Shown: in pieces, positions 24,315 through 32,639 of the stretch
How the letters are laid out: each line of letters opens with the position of its first letter
Position numbering within the stretch: position 1 is the first letter of the stretch
DNA from: Mycolicibacterium sp. S2-37
Lineage (GTDB): Bacteria; Actinomycetota; Actinomycetes; Mycobacteriales; Mycobacteriaceae
NCBI RefSeq assembly: GCF_017352375.1
Contig: NZ_JAFEVR010000007.1
Coordinates: forward strand, 124,001 to 188,000
Direction: 5' to 3'
DNA: 64,000 bases
Translations under genes and position numbers: made by a program
Notes under the pieces: generated by a model
What the model was told of the DNA's origin: nothing
Databases searched by the model: none
What the model saw: the letters and a program-made list of their open reading frames with translations, nothing else

Positions 24315-25479
24315 TATGACCGAAGAAGAGCAGCTCCTGGTCGACACCGTGCGCCGGTTCGTCGACCGCGACGTCAAACCGACGGTGCGCGAGGTGGAAC
24401 ACGCCAACACCTACCCCGAACCGTGGATCGAACAGATGAAGCGCATCGGGATCTACGGCCTGGCCGTGCCCGAGGAGTACGGCGGCTCCCCGGTCTCGAC
24501 GCCCTGCTACGTCGAGATCACCCAGGAGCTCGCCCGCGGATGGATGAGTCTGGCCGGCGCGATGGGCGGGCACACCGTCGTCGCCAAGCTGGTAACCCTG
24601 TTCGGCACCGAGGAGCAGAAGCAGACGTACCTGCCCGGTATGGCCACCGGCGAGATCCGCGCGACCATGGCCCTGACCGAACCCGGCGGCGGGTCGGATC
24701 TACAGGCCATGACCACCACGGCGCTGCCGTCGGACGGGGGCGGGCTGACCGTCAACGGCGCCAAGACCTGGATCAGCAATGCCCGCCGCTCCGGGCTCAT
24801 CGCGCTGCTCTGCAAGACCGACCCGACGGCCGAACCGCGGCACCGCGGCATCTCGGTGCTGCTGATCGAGCAGGGCACGACCGGGCTGTCGGTGTCGCGC
24901 GATCTGCCCAAGCTGGGCTACAAGGGCGTGGAGAGTTGTGAGTTGGTCTTCGACGACTGCCGGGTCCCGGCGTCGGCGATCCTCGGCGGTGAGCCGGGCC
25001 GGGGCTTCGCCCAGATGATGAAGGGCCTCGAGACCGGCCGCATCCAGGTGGCCGCCCGCGCGCTGGGTGTGGCGACGGCGGCACTCGAGGACGCCCTGCG
25101 CTACGCCCAGGAGCGGGAGAGTTTCGGCGTGCCGATCTGGAAGCACCAGTCGATCGGCAACTACCTGGCCGACATGGCGACCAAGCTGACCGCCGCCCGT
25201 CAACTCACCCGCTACGCCGCGCAGCGGTACGACAGCGCCTCCGATGACGACGGCGATCGCGCCGACATGGAGGCCGGGATGGCCAAACTGTTCGCCTCCG
25301 AGGTCGCCATGGAGATCGCGCTGAACGCCGTACGCATCCACGGCGGCTACGGCTACTCCACGGAGTACGACGTGGAACGCTATTTCCGCGACGCACCGCT
25401 GATGATCGTCGGCGAGGGCACCAACGAGATCCAGCGCAACGTCATCGCCGCACAACTGGTCGCGCGCGGCGGACTCTGA
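24304..25479 (+). CDS. fadE3: Acyl-CoA dehydrogenase (FadE3-like)
   Basis: A 391-residue flavin acyl-CoA dehydrogenase introducing the alpha-beta double bond. Standard blocks are MALTEPGGGSDL (FAD binding), TWISNA, RIQVAARALG, IHGGYGYSTE, and the catalytic Glu371 in GEGTNEIQRN. By gene order it corresponds to Rv0215c (fadE3), next to the Rv0216-like hydratase. ATG 24304 and ATG 24316 are both possible starts and neither has a Shine-Dalgarno. The second begins at the usual family N-terminus MTEEEQ. A GntR gene follows five bases downstream, in the same operon. Confidence 0.88.
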   Translation: MAVHMTEEEQLLVDTVRRFVDRDVKPTVREVEHANTYPEPWIEQMKRIGIYGLAVPEEYGGSPVSTPCYVEITQELARGWMSLAGAMGGHTVVAKLVTLFGTEEQKQTYLPGMATGEIRATMALTEPGGGSDLQAMTTTALPSDGGGLTVNGAKTWISNARRSGLIALLCKTDPTAEPRHRGISVLLIEQGTTGLSVSRDLPKLGYKGVESCELVFDDCRVPASAILGGEPGRGFAQMMKGLETGRIQVAARALGVATAALEDALRYAQERESFGVPIWKHQSIGNYLADMATKLTAARQLTRYAAQRYDSASDDDGDRADMEAGMAKLFASEVAMEIALNAVRIHGGYGYSTEYDVERYFRDAPLMIVGEGTNEIQRNVIAAQLVARGGL

Positions 25480-25484
25480 GCCCG

Positions 25485-26222
25485 GTGCGCACCGAGCCGG
25501 CCTATCAGCTGCTGCGAGAGCAGCTCCGGGGCGAGATCACCGCCGGCCACTACCCCGACGGGGTCCGGCTCCCGACCGAGTCCGAACTCGTCGAGCGCCA
25601 CGGCCTGTCGCGTCAGACGGTGCGGCGGGCATTTCAGGACCTGGTCGCCGAGGGCGTCGTGTACCGCGTACCCGGCCGCGGCAGCTACGCCCGTGGGACC
25701 GGCCGCTACCTGCGCCAGCTCGGCTCCATCGAGGACCTGATGAACCTGTCGCAGGACACCACCATCGAGGTGATCGCCGGGTTGACGAGGCGGGTCGACG
25801 TCGACGCCGCGAGCCGGTTGCGCCTCGACGACGACCTGGTGCACACCGTTGTGTTGCGCCGCCTGCACGGCCCGCCCGGCGACGGCGTGCCCTTCGTGGC
25901 GACCACGGTGCATCTGCCCGGTCCGGTCGCCGCGGCGCTGCGGGACCACGACGCGCTGCGCACCGGAGCCGTCGGCACCCACACCGTCATCGGCCTGCTC
26001 GAACCGCACCTGAGCTCGCCCATAGCCGAAGCCGCACAGTCGATCACGGTGGCAGCAGCCGATGCCGGCGTCGCCGCCGCCGTCGGCTGCGCACCGGGGC
26101 ATGCGATGCTGCGCGTCGACCGGCTCTACAGCGATGCGTCGGGCTGCCCCGTCGAGCTGTCGGTGAGCCACTTCCTGCCCGAGCAGTACACCTACCGGGT
26201 GACGTTGCGCCGCTCCGGCTGA
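25485..26222 (+). CDS. GntR-family (HutC-type) regulator downstream of fadE
   Basis: 245 residues: a winged helix-turn-helix (about residues 5-70, LPTESELVERHGLSRQTVRRAF) and a UTRA effector domain (about 80-240). GTG 25485 follows the fadE stop by five bases, so it is co-transcribed with fadE and probably controls the divergent fadE/hydratase region. Its 3' end overlaps the convergent HTH regulator by 31 bases. The effector is likely an acyl compound, inferred from the neighbours alone. Confidence 0.85.
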   Translation: MRTEPAYQLLREQLRGEITAGHYPDGVRLPTESELVERHGLSRQTVRRAFQDLVAEGVVYRVPGRGSYARGTGRYLRQLGSIEDLMNLSQDTTIEVIAGLTRRVDVDAASRLRLDDDLVHTVVLRRLHGPPGDGVPFVATTVHLPGPVAAALRDHDALRTGAVGTHTVIGLLEPHLSSPIAEAAQSITVAAADAGVAAAVGCAPGHAMLRVDRLYSDASGCPVELSVSHFLPEQYTYRVTLRRSG

Positions 26223-27037
26223 TCCCCGGCGGTGGCGGCGATGGTGCCCAGCAGGGTCAACGCGTCGGCGCTGGGACTGCCCGGCTCGGCGTCGTAGACC
26301 ACGAGCTCCTGACCGGGGGCGGACCGGACGTCGAACGTCTGCATCCGCAGCGTGAACGTGCCGACCTGCGGATGCCGGAACGACTTCTCCGCCAACGACT
26401 TCCGTCGGGCATCGCGGCGGTCCCAGTGTTCGCGGAACTCATCGCTGCGATCGAGCAGTTCGGCGAGCACGGCCCTGATCCGCGGATCATCGGGGGCGCT
26501 GCTGTAGGCCATCCGGAAACCGGCGGTCGAATCGGCCGCGATCTCGGACCAGTCCCGGTAGAACCCGCGGGCCCGCGGATCGGTGAACACCAGCAGCATC
26601 AGGTTGCCCACCGCTCCGAACTGGCCGAACAGCGCCGAGGCCAACGGGTTCGCCGCCAGCACGTCATAGGCCCGGTTGTAGACCAGCGCAGGATTGTCCG
26701 GCCAGGCGTCCATCAACCGCAGCAGCGCGGGATCGACCCGATCGGACACCTGGGCGCGCTGGGCCAGCGGTGCGTGACCGGCCAGCCGGAAGAGGTGGCC
26801 GCGGCCGTCGTCGTCGAGGCGCAGCGCCGCGGACAGTGCGCCGAGCACCTGCGCCGACGGAGACCGCTCGCGGCCCTGCTCGAGGCGGCTGTAGTAGTCG
26901 ACGCTGACCCCGGCCAGCAGCGCCACCTCCTCGCGGCGCAGACCCGGCACCCGGCGGACACCCACACTGGACAGGCCGGCGTCGGCGGGACTGAGCGCGG
27001 CGCGTCGACTCCTCAGATATTCGCCGAGTTCTGCCAC
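26192..27037 (-). CDS. XRE-type HTH regulator with MmyB-like ligand-binding domain
   Basis: 281 residues. A helix-turn-helix of the XRE type (about residues 5-75, VPGLRREEVALLAGVSVDYY) is joined to a PAS-like MmyB domain (about 105-265) that binds hydrophobic ligands in related actinobacterial proteins. Genes of this class usually sit divergent to a short-chain dehydrogenase that they repress, as here. The GTG at 27037 is six bases after TAGGCT on the minus strand, a leaderless arrangement. A 19-bp palindrome in the 85-base divergent region is the likely operator. Confidence 0.88.
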   Translation of the reverse strand: MAELGEYLRSRRAALSPADAGLSSVGVRRVPGLRREEVALLAGVSVDYYSRLEQGRERSPSAQVLGALSAALRLDDDGRGHLFRLAGHAPLAQRAQVSDRVDPALLRLMDAWPDNPALVYNRAYDVLAANPLASALFGQFGAVGNLMLLVFTDPRARGFYRDWSEIAADSTAGFRMAYSSAPDDPRIRAVLAELLDRSDEFREHWDRRDARRKSLAEKSFRHPQVGTFTLRMQTFDVRSAPGQELVVYDAEPGSPSADALTLLGTIAATAGDQPERRNVTR

Positions 27038-27043
27038 CCCATC

Positions 27044-27088
27044 AGCCTAACCGGGCCGCGCCGTCCAGACAGGGTGCAGCGCACCCTG
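27044..27088. promoter_or_regulatory. Operator palindrome CAGGGTGC-AGC-GCACCCTG and leaderless -10 box
   Basis: A perfect eight-base inverted repeat with a three-base centre spans 27070-27088, between the HTH regulator and the SDR it faces. The regulator's -10 box TAGGCT (27049-27044, minus strand) is six bases from its GTG. The palindrome lies about where the -35 region of that promoter falls, consistent with autorepression. Confidence 0.62.
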
Positions 27089-27122
27089 GTTGGTGGCGGC
27101 ATCGCGGCGCAAAGTTGACGAC

Positions 27123-27842
27123 ATGACCGAATCGAAGATCGTCCTCGTCACCGGCGCCAGCAGTGGGATCGGCGAAGCAGTCGCTCTCGGGCTGGCCGCC
27201 GACGGCCATCAGGTGGTTGCCGGCGCCCGCCGGGAAGACCGGTTGGCCGAATTGGCCCGTCGTTCCGACGGCCGGATCCACACCCGCCGCCTGGACGTCA
27301 CCGACCGGGCGGATGTCACCGCCTTCGTCGACGCCGCGGTGGCCACCCACGGGCGGGTGGACGTCATCGTCAACAACGCCGGGGTGATGCCGCTGTCACG
27401 GCTGGACGCACTGCTGGTCGACCAGTGGGACAACATGATCGACGTCAACGTCCGCGGACTGCTCAACGGCATCGCGGCCACGCTGCCACACTTCCAGCGC
27501 CAGGGCAGTGGGCACTTCATCACGGTCGCGTCCGTCGGCGCGCACGAGGTGGTCCCGACCGCCGCGGTCTACTGTGCGACCAAACATGCGGCGTGGGCGA
27601 TCACCGAAGGTCTGCGGCTGGAGGTCGATCCGTCGATCCGGGTGACCACCGTGTCACCGGGTGTGGTGGAATCCGAACTCGCGCAGACCATCACCGATCC
27701 GACCGCCGCCGAGGCGATGCGCGACTACCGGGCTGACGCGATACCGCCCGAGGCCATCGCCCGGGCCATCTCCTACGCGATCGGCGAGCCGGCGGGGGTG
27801 GACGTCAACGAGCTGATCATCCGACCGGCCCGGCAGCGGTGA
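27123..27842 (+). CDS. Short-chain dehydrogenase/reductase controlled by the divergent HTH regulator
   Basis: A 239-residue classical SDR: TGASSGIG at residues 10-17, NNAG at 84-87, a Ser in VASVGA, and Tyr150 and Lys154 in YCATK. It belongs to the small SDR group commonly paired with MmyB-type HTH regulators. Its physiological substrate, perhaps a xenobiotic ketone or aldehyde, is unknown. ATG 27123 follows AAAGTTGACGAC with no strong ribosome-binding site. The 3' end overlaps the convergent enoyl-CoA hydratase by 26 bases. Confidence 0.84.
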   Translation: MTESKIVLVTGASSGIGEAVALGLAADGHQVVAGARREDRLAELARRSDGRIHTRRLDVTDRADVTAFVDAAVATHGRVDVIVNNAGVMPLSRLDALLVDQWDNMIDVNVRGLLNGIAATLPHFQRQGSGHFITVASVGAHEVVPTAAVYCATKHAAWAITEGLRLEVDPSIRVTTVSPGVVESELAQTITDPTAAEAMRDYRADAIPPEAIARAISYAIGEPAGVDVNELIIRPARQR

Positions 27843-28716
27843 CGTCGACCAGGCCCCACCGCAACGCGGTCGGGGCGTCGATCGTCCGGCCCGACAGCAC
27901 CAGGTAGGCGGTACGCCAGCGGCCGATCCGGCGGGTGATGCTGACCGTTCCGCCCGCCCCCGGGATCAGTCCCAGGTCCAGCTCCGGCAGGCCGAACACC
28001 GCGTCAGGCGTGGTCACCACCTGACCGCAGTACGCCGCCATCTCCAGACCGCTGCCCAGGACCTGACCGTGCACCCGTGCCACACAGCGACGGCCCAGCC
28101 GGGCGGTGAGCTCGTCGAGTACGAGCGCCGGGCTGTGCCGCGTCCGCGCGAGGTGCGCAGCAGCCGGATCGGCGAAGCTGCCGAACTCGGCGAGATCGCC
28201 TCCGCTGCAGAAGGATCGGCCCGCCCCTGACAGCACCACCTCGTCGATCGCCGGATCCAGTCTGGCCACCTCCAGCGCTTCGAGCAGGGCGGCGCGGGCG
28301 TCGGTGGAGAACGCGTTGTGTCGCTGCGGCCGGTTGAACTCGACGAACAGCGTGTTGCCGTCGCGCCGGGCCCGCACCGGGTCCGGCGTCACCGGCACCT
28401 CGGCGGGTCCGCGGTCGGCGAGCCAGCGGGCGAACTCCGGACCGGCCTGCAGCGTCGAGTACGCCAGCGATTCGGTGACCACACCCGCCCGGGTGGGTCC
28501 GGCCGGATCGATGGTGCGCAGCACGTCGTCGCAGATCGCGGCGGCGAGCGGCCGGTGCCCACACCTCTCGGCGAGTTGGTCGAGGGCCTCGGGGATCGAG
28601 GACACCGCGACGGCGCGGCGATCGTCGGTGTCCCCGTCGACGAGCGTGAAAGCGGCGCCGTCGCTGGGTTCTTCGACAGCGACGACGACCCCGCCCGGCA
28701 GCTCGACGGTGCTCAT
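27817..28716 (-). CDS. Enoyl-CoA hydratase/isomerase with N-terminal extension
   Basis: 299 residues. Residues from about 115 form a crotonase domain: FNRPQRHNAFS, the oxyanion-hole segment RSFCSGGDLAEFG, GSGLEMAAYC and LGLIPGAGGTVSITRRIG. The first ~105 residues are not part of the standard crotonase fold and match nothing I recognise. They may dock a partner or be a degenerate second domain. The gene begins one base after the FadD4-like ligase stop on the same strand, so ligase and hydratase are probably co-expressed. The active-site acids seem altered (DLGLIPGAGG), so the exact reaction is uncertain. Confidence 0.78.
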   Translation of the reverse strand: MSTVELPGGVVVAVEEPSDGAAFTLVDGDTDDRRAVAVSSIPEALDQLAERCGHRPLAAAICDDVLRTIDPAGPTRAGVVTESLAYSTLQAGPEFARWLADRGPAEVPVTPDPVRARRDGNTLFVEFNRPQRHNAFSTDARAALLEALEVARLDPAIDEVVLSGAGRSFCSGGDLAEFGSFADPAAAHLARTRHSPALVLDELTARLGRRCVARVHGQVLGSGLEMAAYCGQVVTTPDAVFGLPELDLGLIPGAGGTVSITRRIGRWRTAYLVLSGRTIDAPTALRWGLVDVTAAGPVG

Positions 28717-28717
28717 C

Positions 28718-30256
28718 TCACGAGTACTTCTTGACCAGCTCCTGCTTGTACAGCTTGCCGGTGTCGGTGCGCGGGAGTTGCGCTTCGAACGACAGCGAGC
28801 GCGGGCATTTGTAGTGCGCCAACCGGTCCCGCAGCCAATCGAGGAGCTCACGCTCGAATTCTGCGGTGGCATCGCTTGGGTCGACTGTCTGCACAACACC
28901 TTTGACGCGCTGACCCATCTCGTCATCGGGCACGCCGAACACCGCCGCGTCCATCACCTTCGGATGGGTGACCAACATGTTCTCGGCTTCCTGCGGGTAG
29001 ATGTTCACCCCGCCCGAGATGATCATGTGGTGCCGCCGGTCGGTGAGGTACAGGTAGCCGTCCTCGTCGAGGTAGCCGATGTCGCCGACGGTGGTCCACC
29101 CCTTGGGGTGCCGGGACGCGGCGGTCTTGTCCGGATCGTTGAGGTATTCGAAGGAGTTCCCGCCCTCGAAGTAGATCTCGCCGGCCTGCCCCGGTGGCAG
29201 TTCGTTGCCGTCCTCGTCGAGGATGTGGATGGCGCCCATCATCGGCTTGCCGACCGAACCCGGATGCGTCAGCCAGTCCTCCGCGCCGATCAGCGTCGAA
29301 CCGTGCGCCTCGGAAGAGGCGTAGTACTCGTCGACGATCGGGCCCCACCAGTCGATCATCTGCTTCTTGATCTCGGCCGGACACGGCGCCGCCGCATGCA
29401 TCACCCGCTTGAGGCTGGACACGTCGTAGCGGTTGCGCACCTCCTCCGGCAGCTTGAGCATCCGGGTGAACATCGCGGGCACGAACTGGCCGTGGGTGAC
29501 GCGGTAACGCTCGATCGCCTCCAGGCAGCCCTCGGGGTCGAACTTCTCCAGCACCACGGTGGTGATGCCGCCGGCCTGGATCTGCATCGACCACACCGAC
29601 GGCGCGGTGTGGTAAAGCGGTGCGGGACTGAGGTATACGGCGTCGGGGTCCAGCCAGAACCCGACCAGTGCGGCCATCAGACCGGGCACCTGTGACGGCG
29701 GCAGATGGGGCAGCTCACGCTTGATGCCCTTGGGTCGGCCGGTGGTGCCCGACGAGTACTGCAGCAGATCGCCTTCGATCTCGTCGTCGATGGGGGTGTC
29801 CGGTTGATCGGCGACGCCTTCGGGGTAGCGCACCCATCCGTCGAGGTCGGCCGAGGCATCCGGGCCGGCGATCAGCCGTACCGGCGGCAAGCCGCCGGGA
29901 AGCTGCTCGGCCAGCCCGGCCAACGTCTGCTGCAACGCAACCGAGCCGACGACGGCTTTGGCGCCGCTGTTGTCGATGATGTAGGCCGCCTCGGCGGCGG
30001 TGAGGTGGGTGTTGATCGGTACGTAGTACAGCCCGCTGCGGCGCGCCGCCCACATGACCGGATGCATGTGCTCGTTGTTCTCCATGAGGATGGCGACGAC
30101 GTCGCCCTCCTGAAGTCCCTGCTGCCGGAAATAGTGCGCGAGCCGGTTGGCCCGTGCCTCGAGTTCGTCGAACGTGATGACGGTGCCCGACGGATGAAGG
30201 ATGATCGCCGGCTTGGACGGCGCCCCATCCTTGCTCAGGTGCTCACGGATCTGCAT
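28718..30256 (-). CDS. fadD4: Acyl-CoA synthetase (FadD4-like AMP-binding ligase)
   Basis: A 512-residue ANL-superfamily ligase that activates a carboxylic acid through an acyl-AMP. Core motifs are QYSSGTTGRPKGIKR (P-loop), YYASSEAHGSTLIG (A5-type), TTVGDIGYLDEDGYLYLTDRR (A7/A8) and a C-terminal Lys in TDTGKLYKQEL. Gene order relative to pckG and fadE3 matches Rv0214 (fadD4). ATG 30256 is six bases from TAGAGT, so the transcript is probably leaderless. The substrate (fatty or sterol-derived acid) is not defined by the sequence. Confidence 0.85.
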   Translation of the reverse strand: MQIREHLSKDGAPSKPAIILHPSGTVITFDELEARANRLAHYFRQQGLQEGDVVAILMENNEHMHPVMWAARRSGLYYVPINTHLTAAEAAYIIDNSGAKAVVGSVALQQTLAGLAEQLPGGLPPVRLIAGPDASADLDGWVRYPEGVADQPDTPIDDEIEGDLLQYSSGTTGRPKGIKRELPHLPPSQVPGLMAALVGFWLDPDAVYLSPAPLYHTAPSVWSMQIQAGGITTVVLEKFDPEGCLEAIERYRVTHGQFVPAMFTRMLKLPEEVRNRYDVSSLKRVMHAAAPCPAEIKKQMIDWWGPIVDEYYASSEAHGSTLIGAEDWLTHPGSVGKPMMGAIHILDEDGNELPPGQAGEIYFEGGNSFEYLNDPDKTAASRHPKGWTTVGDIGYLDEDGYLYLTDRRHHMIISGGVNIYPQEAENMLVTHPKVMDAAVFGVPDDEMGQRVKGVVQTVDPSDATAEFERELLDWLRDRLAHYKCPRSLSFEAQLPRTDTGKLYKQELVKKYS

Positions 30257-30262
30257 GCGAAG

Positions 30263-30294
30263 ACTCTACGATGCCCGCTCTTGACGCGTGTCAA
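30263..30294 (-). promoter_or_regulatory. Leaderless promoter of fadD4 with TTGAC-N4-GTCAA palindrome
   Basis: On the minus strand TAGAGT (30268-30263) ends six bases before the ATG. TTGACA (30294-30289) is upstream, but with a 20-base spacer it is a poor -35. It is half of the palindrome TTGAC-GCGT-GTCAA (30281-30294), which may instead be an operator. Confidence 0.5.
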
Positions 30295-30312
30295 GTGTGG
30301 CGGTTTTCGTGG

Positions 30313-30434
30313 CTACGCGATCCCGACGTAGAGCGATGACCAGATCGCCTTGCGCACGTGGAAGACGAAGTCGAATGCCAGCAGTCCGGCGATGCCGGCA
30401 ATCGTCAGGCCCACACCCAGGTAGGGATGTCCAT
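30313..30434 (-). pseudogene. Remnant of a TerC-family membrane protein gene (N-terminal part only)
   Basis: Read on the minus strand from ATG 30434 the first codons give MDIPTWVWA and then stop. Shifting one base gives LTIAGIAGLLAFDFVFHVRK and then IWSSLYVGIA before TAG. Together these match the characteristic start of TerC/Alx proteins (VPxWVWA.T.AG..GLL.FDFxFHVRKA...A.xWSx.YVGIA), with a one-base deletion and a lost segment of about nine codons. Nothing of the remaining ~280 residues is present, since fadD4 begins 57 bases on. The gene has decayed to its first forty codons. Confidence 0.72.
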
Positions 30435-30553
30435 GCGGTCAACAGCCCATCGTCGTCGTCGGTCGCCTCGTCCGCCACAATAGCGACGCCACCGGGTCGG
30501 ACCCGTCTCCGCGGATCTGCTGATGCCAGACCGTCGACGTGCGCGAAACGCAC

Positions 30554-30596
30554 ACCGCGAGCGGCGTGTCGACGATCAGACACGCACGCTCGCGGT
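30554..30596 (-). terminator. Strong stem-loop 3' of pckG
   Basis: ACCGCGAGC-G-GCGTGTC is followed by an eight-base loop and GACACGC-AC-GCTCGCGGT, giving a stem of about sixteen pairs with one bulge. It starts twelve bases after the pckG stop. No U-run follows, which is common in mycobacterial terminators. Confidence 0.6.
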
Positions 30597-30607
30597 GAAT
30601 GGGGGGA

Positions 30608-32437
30608 CTACTCGGCCTCGGCCAACCGGGTCTTCAGGGCGTCGAACTCGTCCTTGATCCCGGTGGGCAGCTTCTCGCCCACGAACTCGAACCACTCCTC
30701 GATCAGCGGCAGTTCTTCACGCCACTCGGACGGGTTCACCGCCAGCGCGGCATCCACGTCCTCAGCCTTGACGTCGAGGCCCTCGAGGTCGAGGTCGGCC
30801 GCGGTGGGCACGATGCCGATCGGGGTGCTCTTGCCGTCCGCCTTGTGCTCGATGCGCTCGACGGCCCACTTGAGCACGCGGCTGTTCTCGCCGAACCCGG
30901 GCCACAGGAACCGGCCGTCGTCCCCGCGGCGGAACCAATTGACGAAGAACACCTTCGGCAACTTCGATTCGTCGGCCTGCTTGCCGATGTTGATCCAGTG
31001 CTGGAAGTAGTCGCCGACGTTGTAGCCGAGGAACGGCAGCATCGCCATCGGGTCGCGGCGCACGGTGCCGACCTTGCCCTCGGCCGCCGCGGTCTGCTCG
31101 GAGCCGAGCGTGGCGCCGATGAACACACCGTGCTGCCAGTCGCGGGCTTCGGTGATCAGCGGAACCGTCGTCTTGCGGCGGCCGCCGAACAGGATCGCCG
31201 AGATCGGCACGCCCTGCGGGTCGTCCCACTCCGGCGCCAGTGTCGGACACTGCGAGATCGGGGTGCAGTAACGCGAATTCGGGTGTGCGGCTTTGGTTTC
31301 GGTCTCCCGCAGCACCCAGTCGTTGCCCTTCCAGTCGATCAGGTGGTCGGGCTCGCCCTCCAGGCCCTCCCACCACACATCGCCGTCGTCGGTCTTGGCC
31401 ACGTTGGTGAACACGGTGTTGCCGCCCGCGATGGTCTTCATCGCATTCGGGTTGGAGTCCCAGTTGGTGCCCGGCGCGACGCCGAAGAAGCCGAACTCGG
31501 GATTGGTCGCGTACAGCCGGCCGTCCTTGCCGAACCGCATCCAGGCGATGTCGTCACCGACGGTCTCGGCGCGCCAGCCCGGAATGGTGGGCTGCAGCAT
31601 CGCGAGGTTGGTCTTACCGCACGCCGACGGGAACGCCGCGGCGATGTAGTAGGCCTTGTTCTCCGGGGAGATCAGCTTGAGGATCAGCATGTGCTCGGCG
31701 AGCCAGCCCTCGTCGTGGGCCATCGCCGAGGCGATGCGCAGCGAGTAGCACTTCTTGCCCAGCAGCGCGTTGCCGCCGTAGCCCGAGCCGAAGCTCCAGA
31801 TCTCACGGGTCTCCGGGAAGTGGGTGATGTACTTCGTGTCGTTGCACGGCCACGGCACGTCCTTCTGCCCCGGCTCCAGCGGTGCGCCGAGCGAGTGCAG
31901 CGCCTTGACGAAGAACCCGTCCTCGCCGAGCTTCTCGAGCGCCTTGGCGCCCATCCGGGTCATGGTGCGCATCGAGACGACGACGTACTCCGAGTCGGTG
32001 ATCTCCACGCCCAGCTTCGGATCCTCGGCGTCGAGCGGACCCATGCAGAACGGCACCACCCACAGCGTGCGTCCGCGCATCGAGCCGCGGTACAGGTCGG
32101 TCATGATGCCGCGCATCTCGGCCGGATCCATCCAGTTGTTGGTGGGACCGGCGTCGATCTCGCGCTGCGAGCAGATGTAGGTGCGGGACTCGACCCGCGC
32201 GACGTCCGAGGGGTCCGACAGCGCCAGATACGAGTTCGGCTGCTTCTTCGGATTGAGTTTCTGGAACGTGCCCGCCTCGACGAGCTGTTCGCAGATGCGG
32301 TCGTATTCCTCCTGCGAACCGTCAGCCCAGGCGACGCGATCCGGCTGAGTGAGTTCCGCGACCTCGCGAACCCACGCCAACAATCCCTCGTGCTTGGTCG
32401 GCGCGGTATCGAGGCCCGGAATGGTCGCTGCGGTCAT
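30608..32437 (-). CDS. pckG: Phosphoenolpyruvate carboxykinase (GTP)
   Basis: A 609-residue GTP-dependent PEPCK, the main gluconeogenic entry from oxaloacetate in mycobacteria (Rv0211 type). Diagnostic blocks are [15 protein letters not shown] (substrate site), the kinase P-loop [13 protein letters not shown] and [15 protein letters not shown] near the C-terminus. Length fits the family. ATG 32437 has AGGAGA seven bases upstream. A 202-base gap separates it from the Rv0210-like gene upstream. That gap has no obvious gene and probably contains the pckG promoter. A strong hairpin follows the stop. Confidence 0.95.
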   Translation of the reverse strand: MTAATIPGLDTAPTKHEGLLAWVREVAELTQPDRVAWADGSQEEYDRICEQLVEAGTFQKLNPKKQPNSYLALSDPSDVARVESRTYICSQREIDAGPTNNWMDPAEMRGIMTDLYRGSMRGRTLWVVPFCMGPLDAEDPKLGVEITDSEYVVVSMRTMTRMGAKALEKLGEDGFFVKALHSLGAPLEPGQKDVPWPCNDTKYITHFPETREIWSFGSGYGGNALLGKKCYSLRIASAMAHDEGWLAEHMLILKLISPENKAYYIAAAFPSACGKTNLAMLQPTIPGWRAETVGDDIAWMRFGKDGRLYATNPEFGFFGVAPGTNWDSNPNAMKTIAGGNTVFTNVAKTDDGDVWWEGLEGEPDHLIDWKGNDWVLRETETKAAHPNSRYCTPISQCPTLAPEWDDPQGVPISAILFGGRRKTTVPLITEARDWQHGVFIGATLGSEQTAAAEGKVGTVRRDPMAMLPFLGYNVGDYFQHWINIGKQADESKLPKVFFVNWFRRGDDGRFLWPGFGENSRVLKWAVERIEHKADGKSTPIGIVPTAADLDLEGLDVKAEDVDAALAVNPSEWREELPLIEEWFEFVGEKLPTGIKDEFDALKTRLAEAE

Positions 32438-32639
32438 GAGTTCTCCTGCGTAGGTTCTCTGCCAGGACGCAGGTCCACGATGACGCCACCGAAACGTGTT
32501 TTGAAAGCGGTGCGGACAATTTCAGCGGCGATCACGGTCGTCCCTTGGCTTCGAGGTTAACGTGATTGACATACCCCGCGGAATTCGGATCCATGTCCGA
32601 TCACTCACAGGAACGATTCAGAAAAGCGCATTTCCGGCG

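Noticed and set aside
28106..29695. A 529-codon frame opposite fadD4 and the hydratase
   Set aside because: Low-complexity antisense frame of the real genes; no motifs.
30599..32560. A 653-codon frame opposite pckG
   Set aside because: Antisense of a certain gene, with Arg/Gly/Val-rich composition and no homology seen.
32566..32571. TTGACA on the plus strand upstream of pckG
   Set aside because: No -10 box at the right distance and no plus-strand gene follows.
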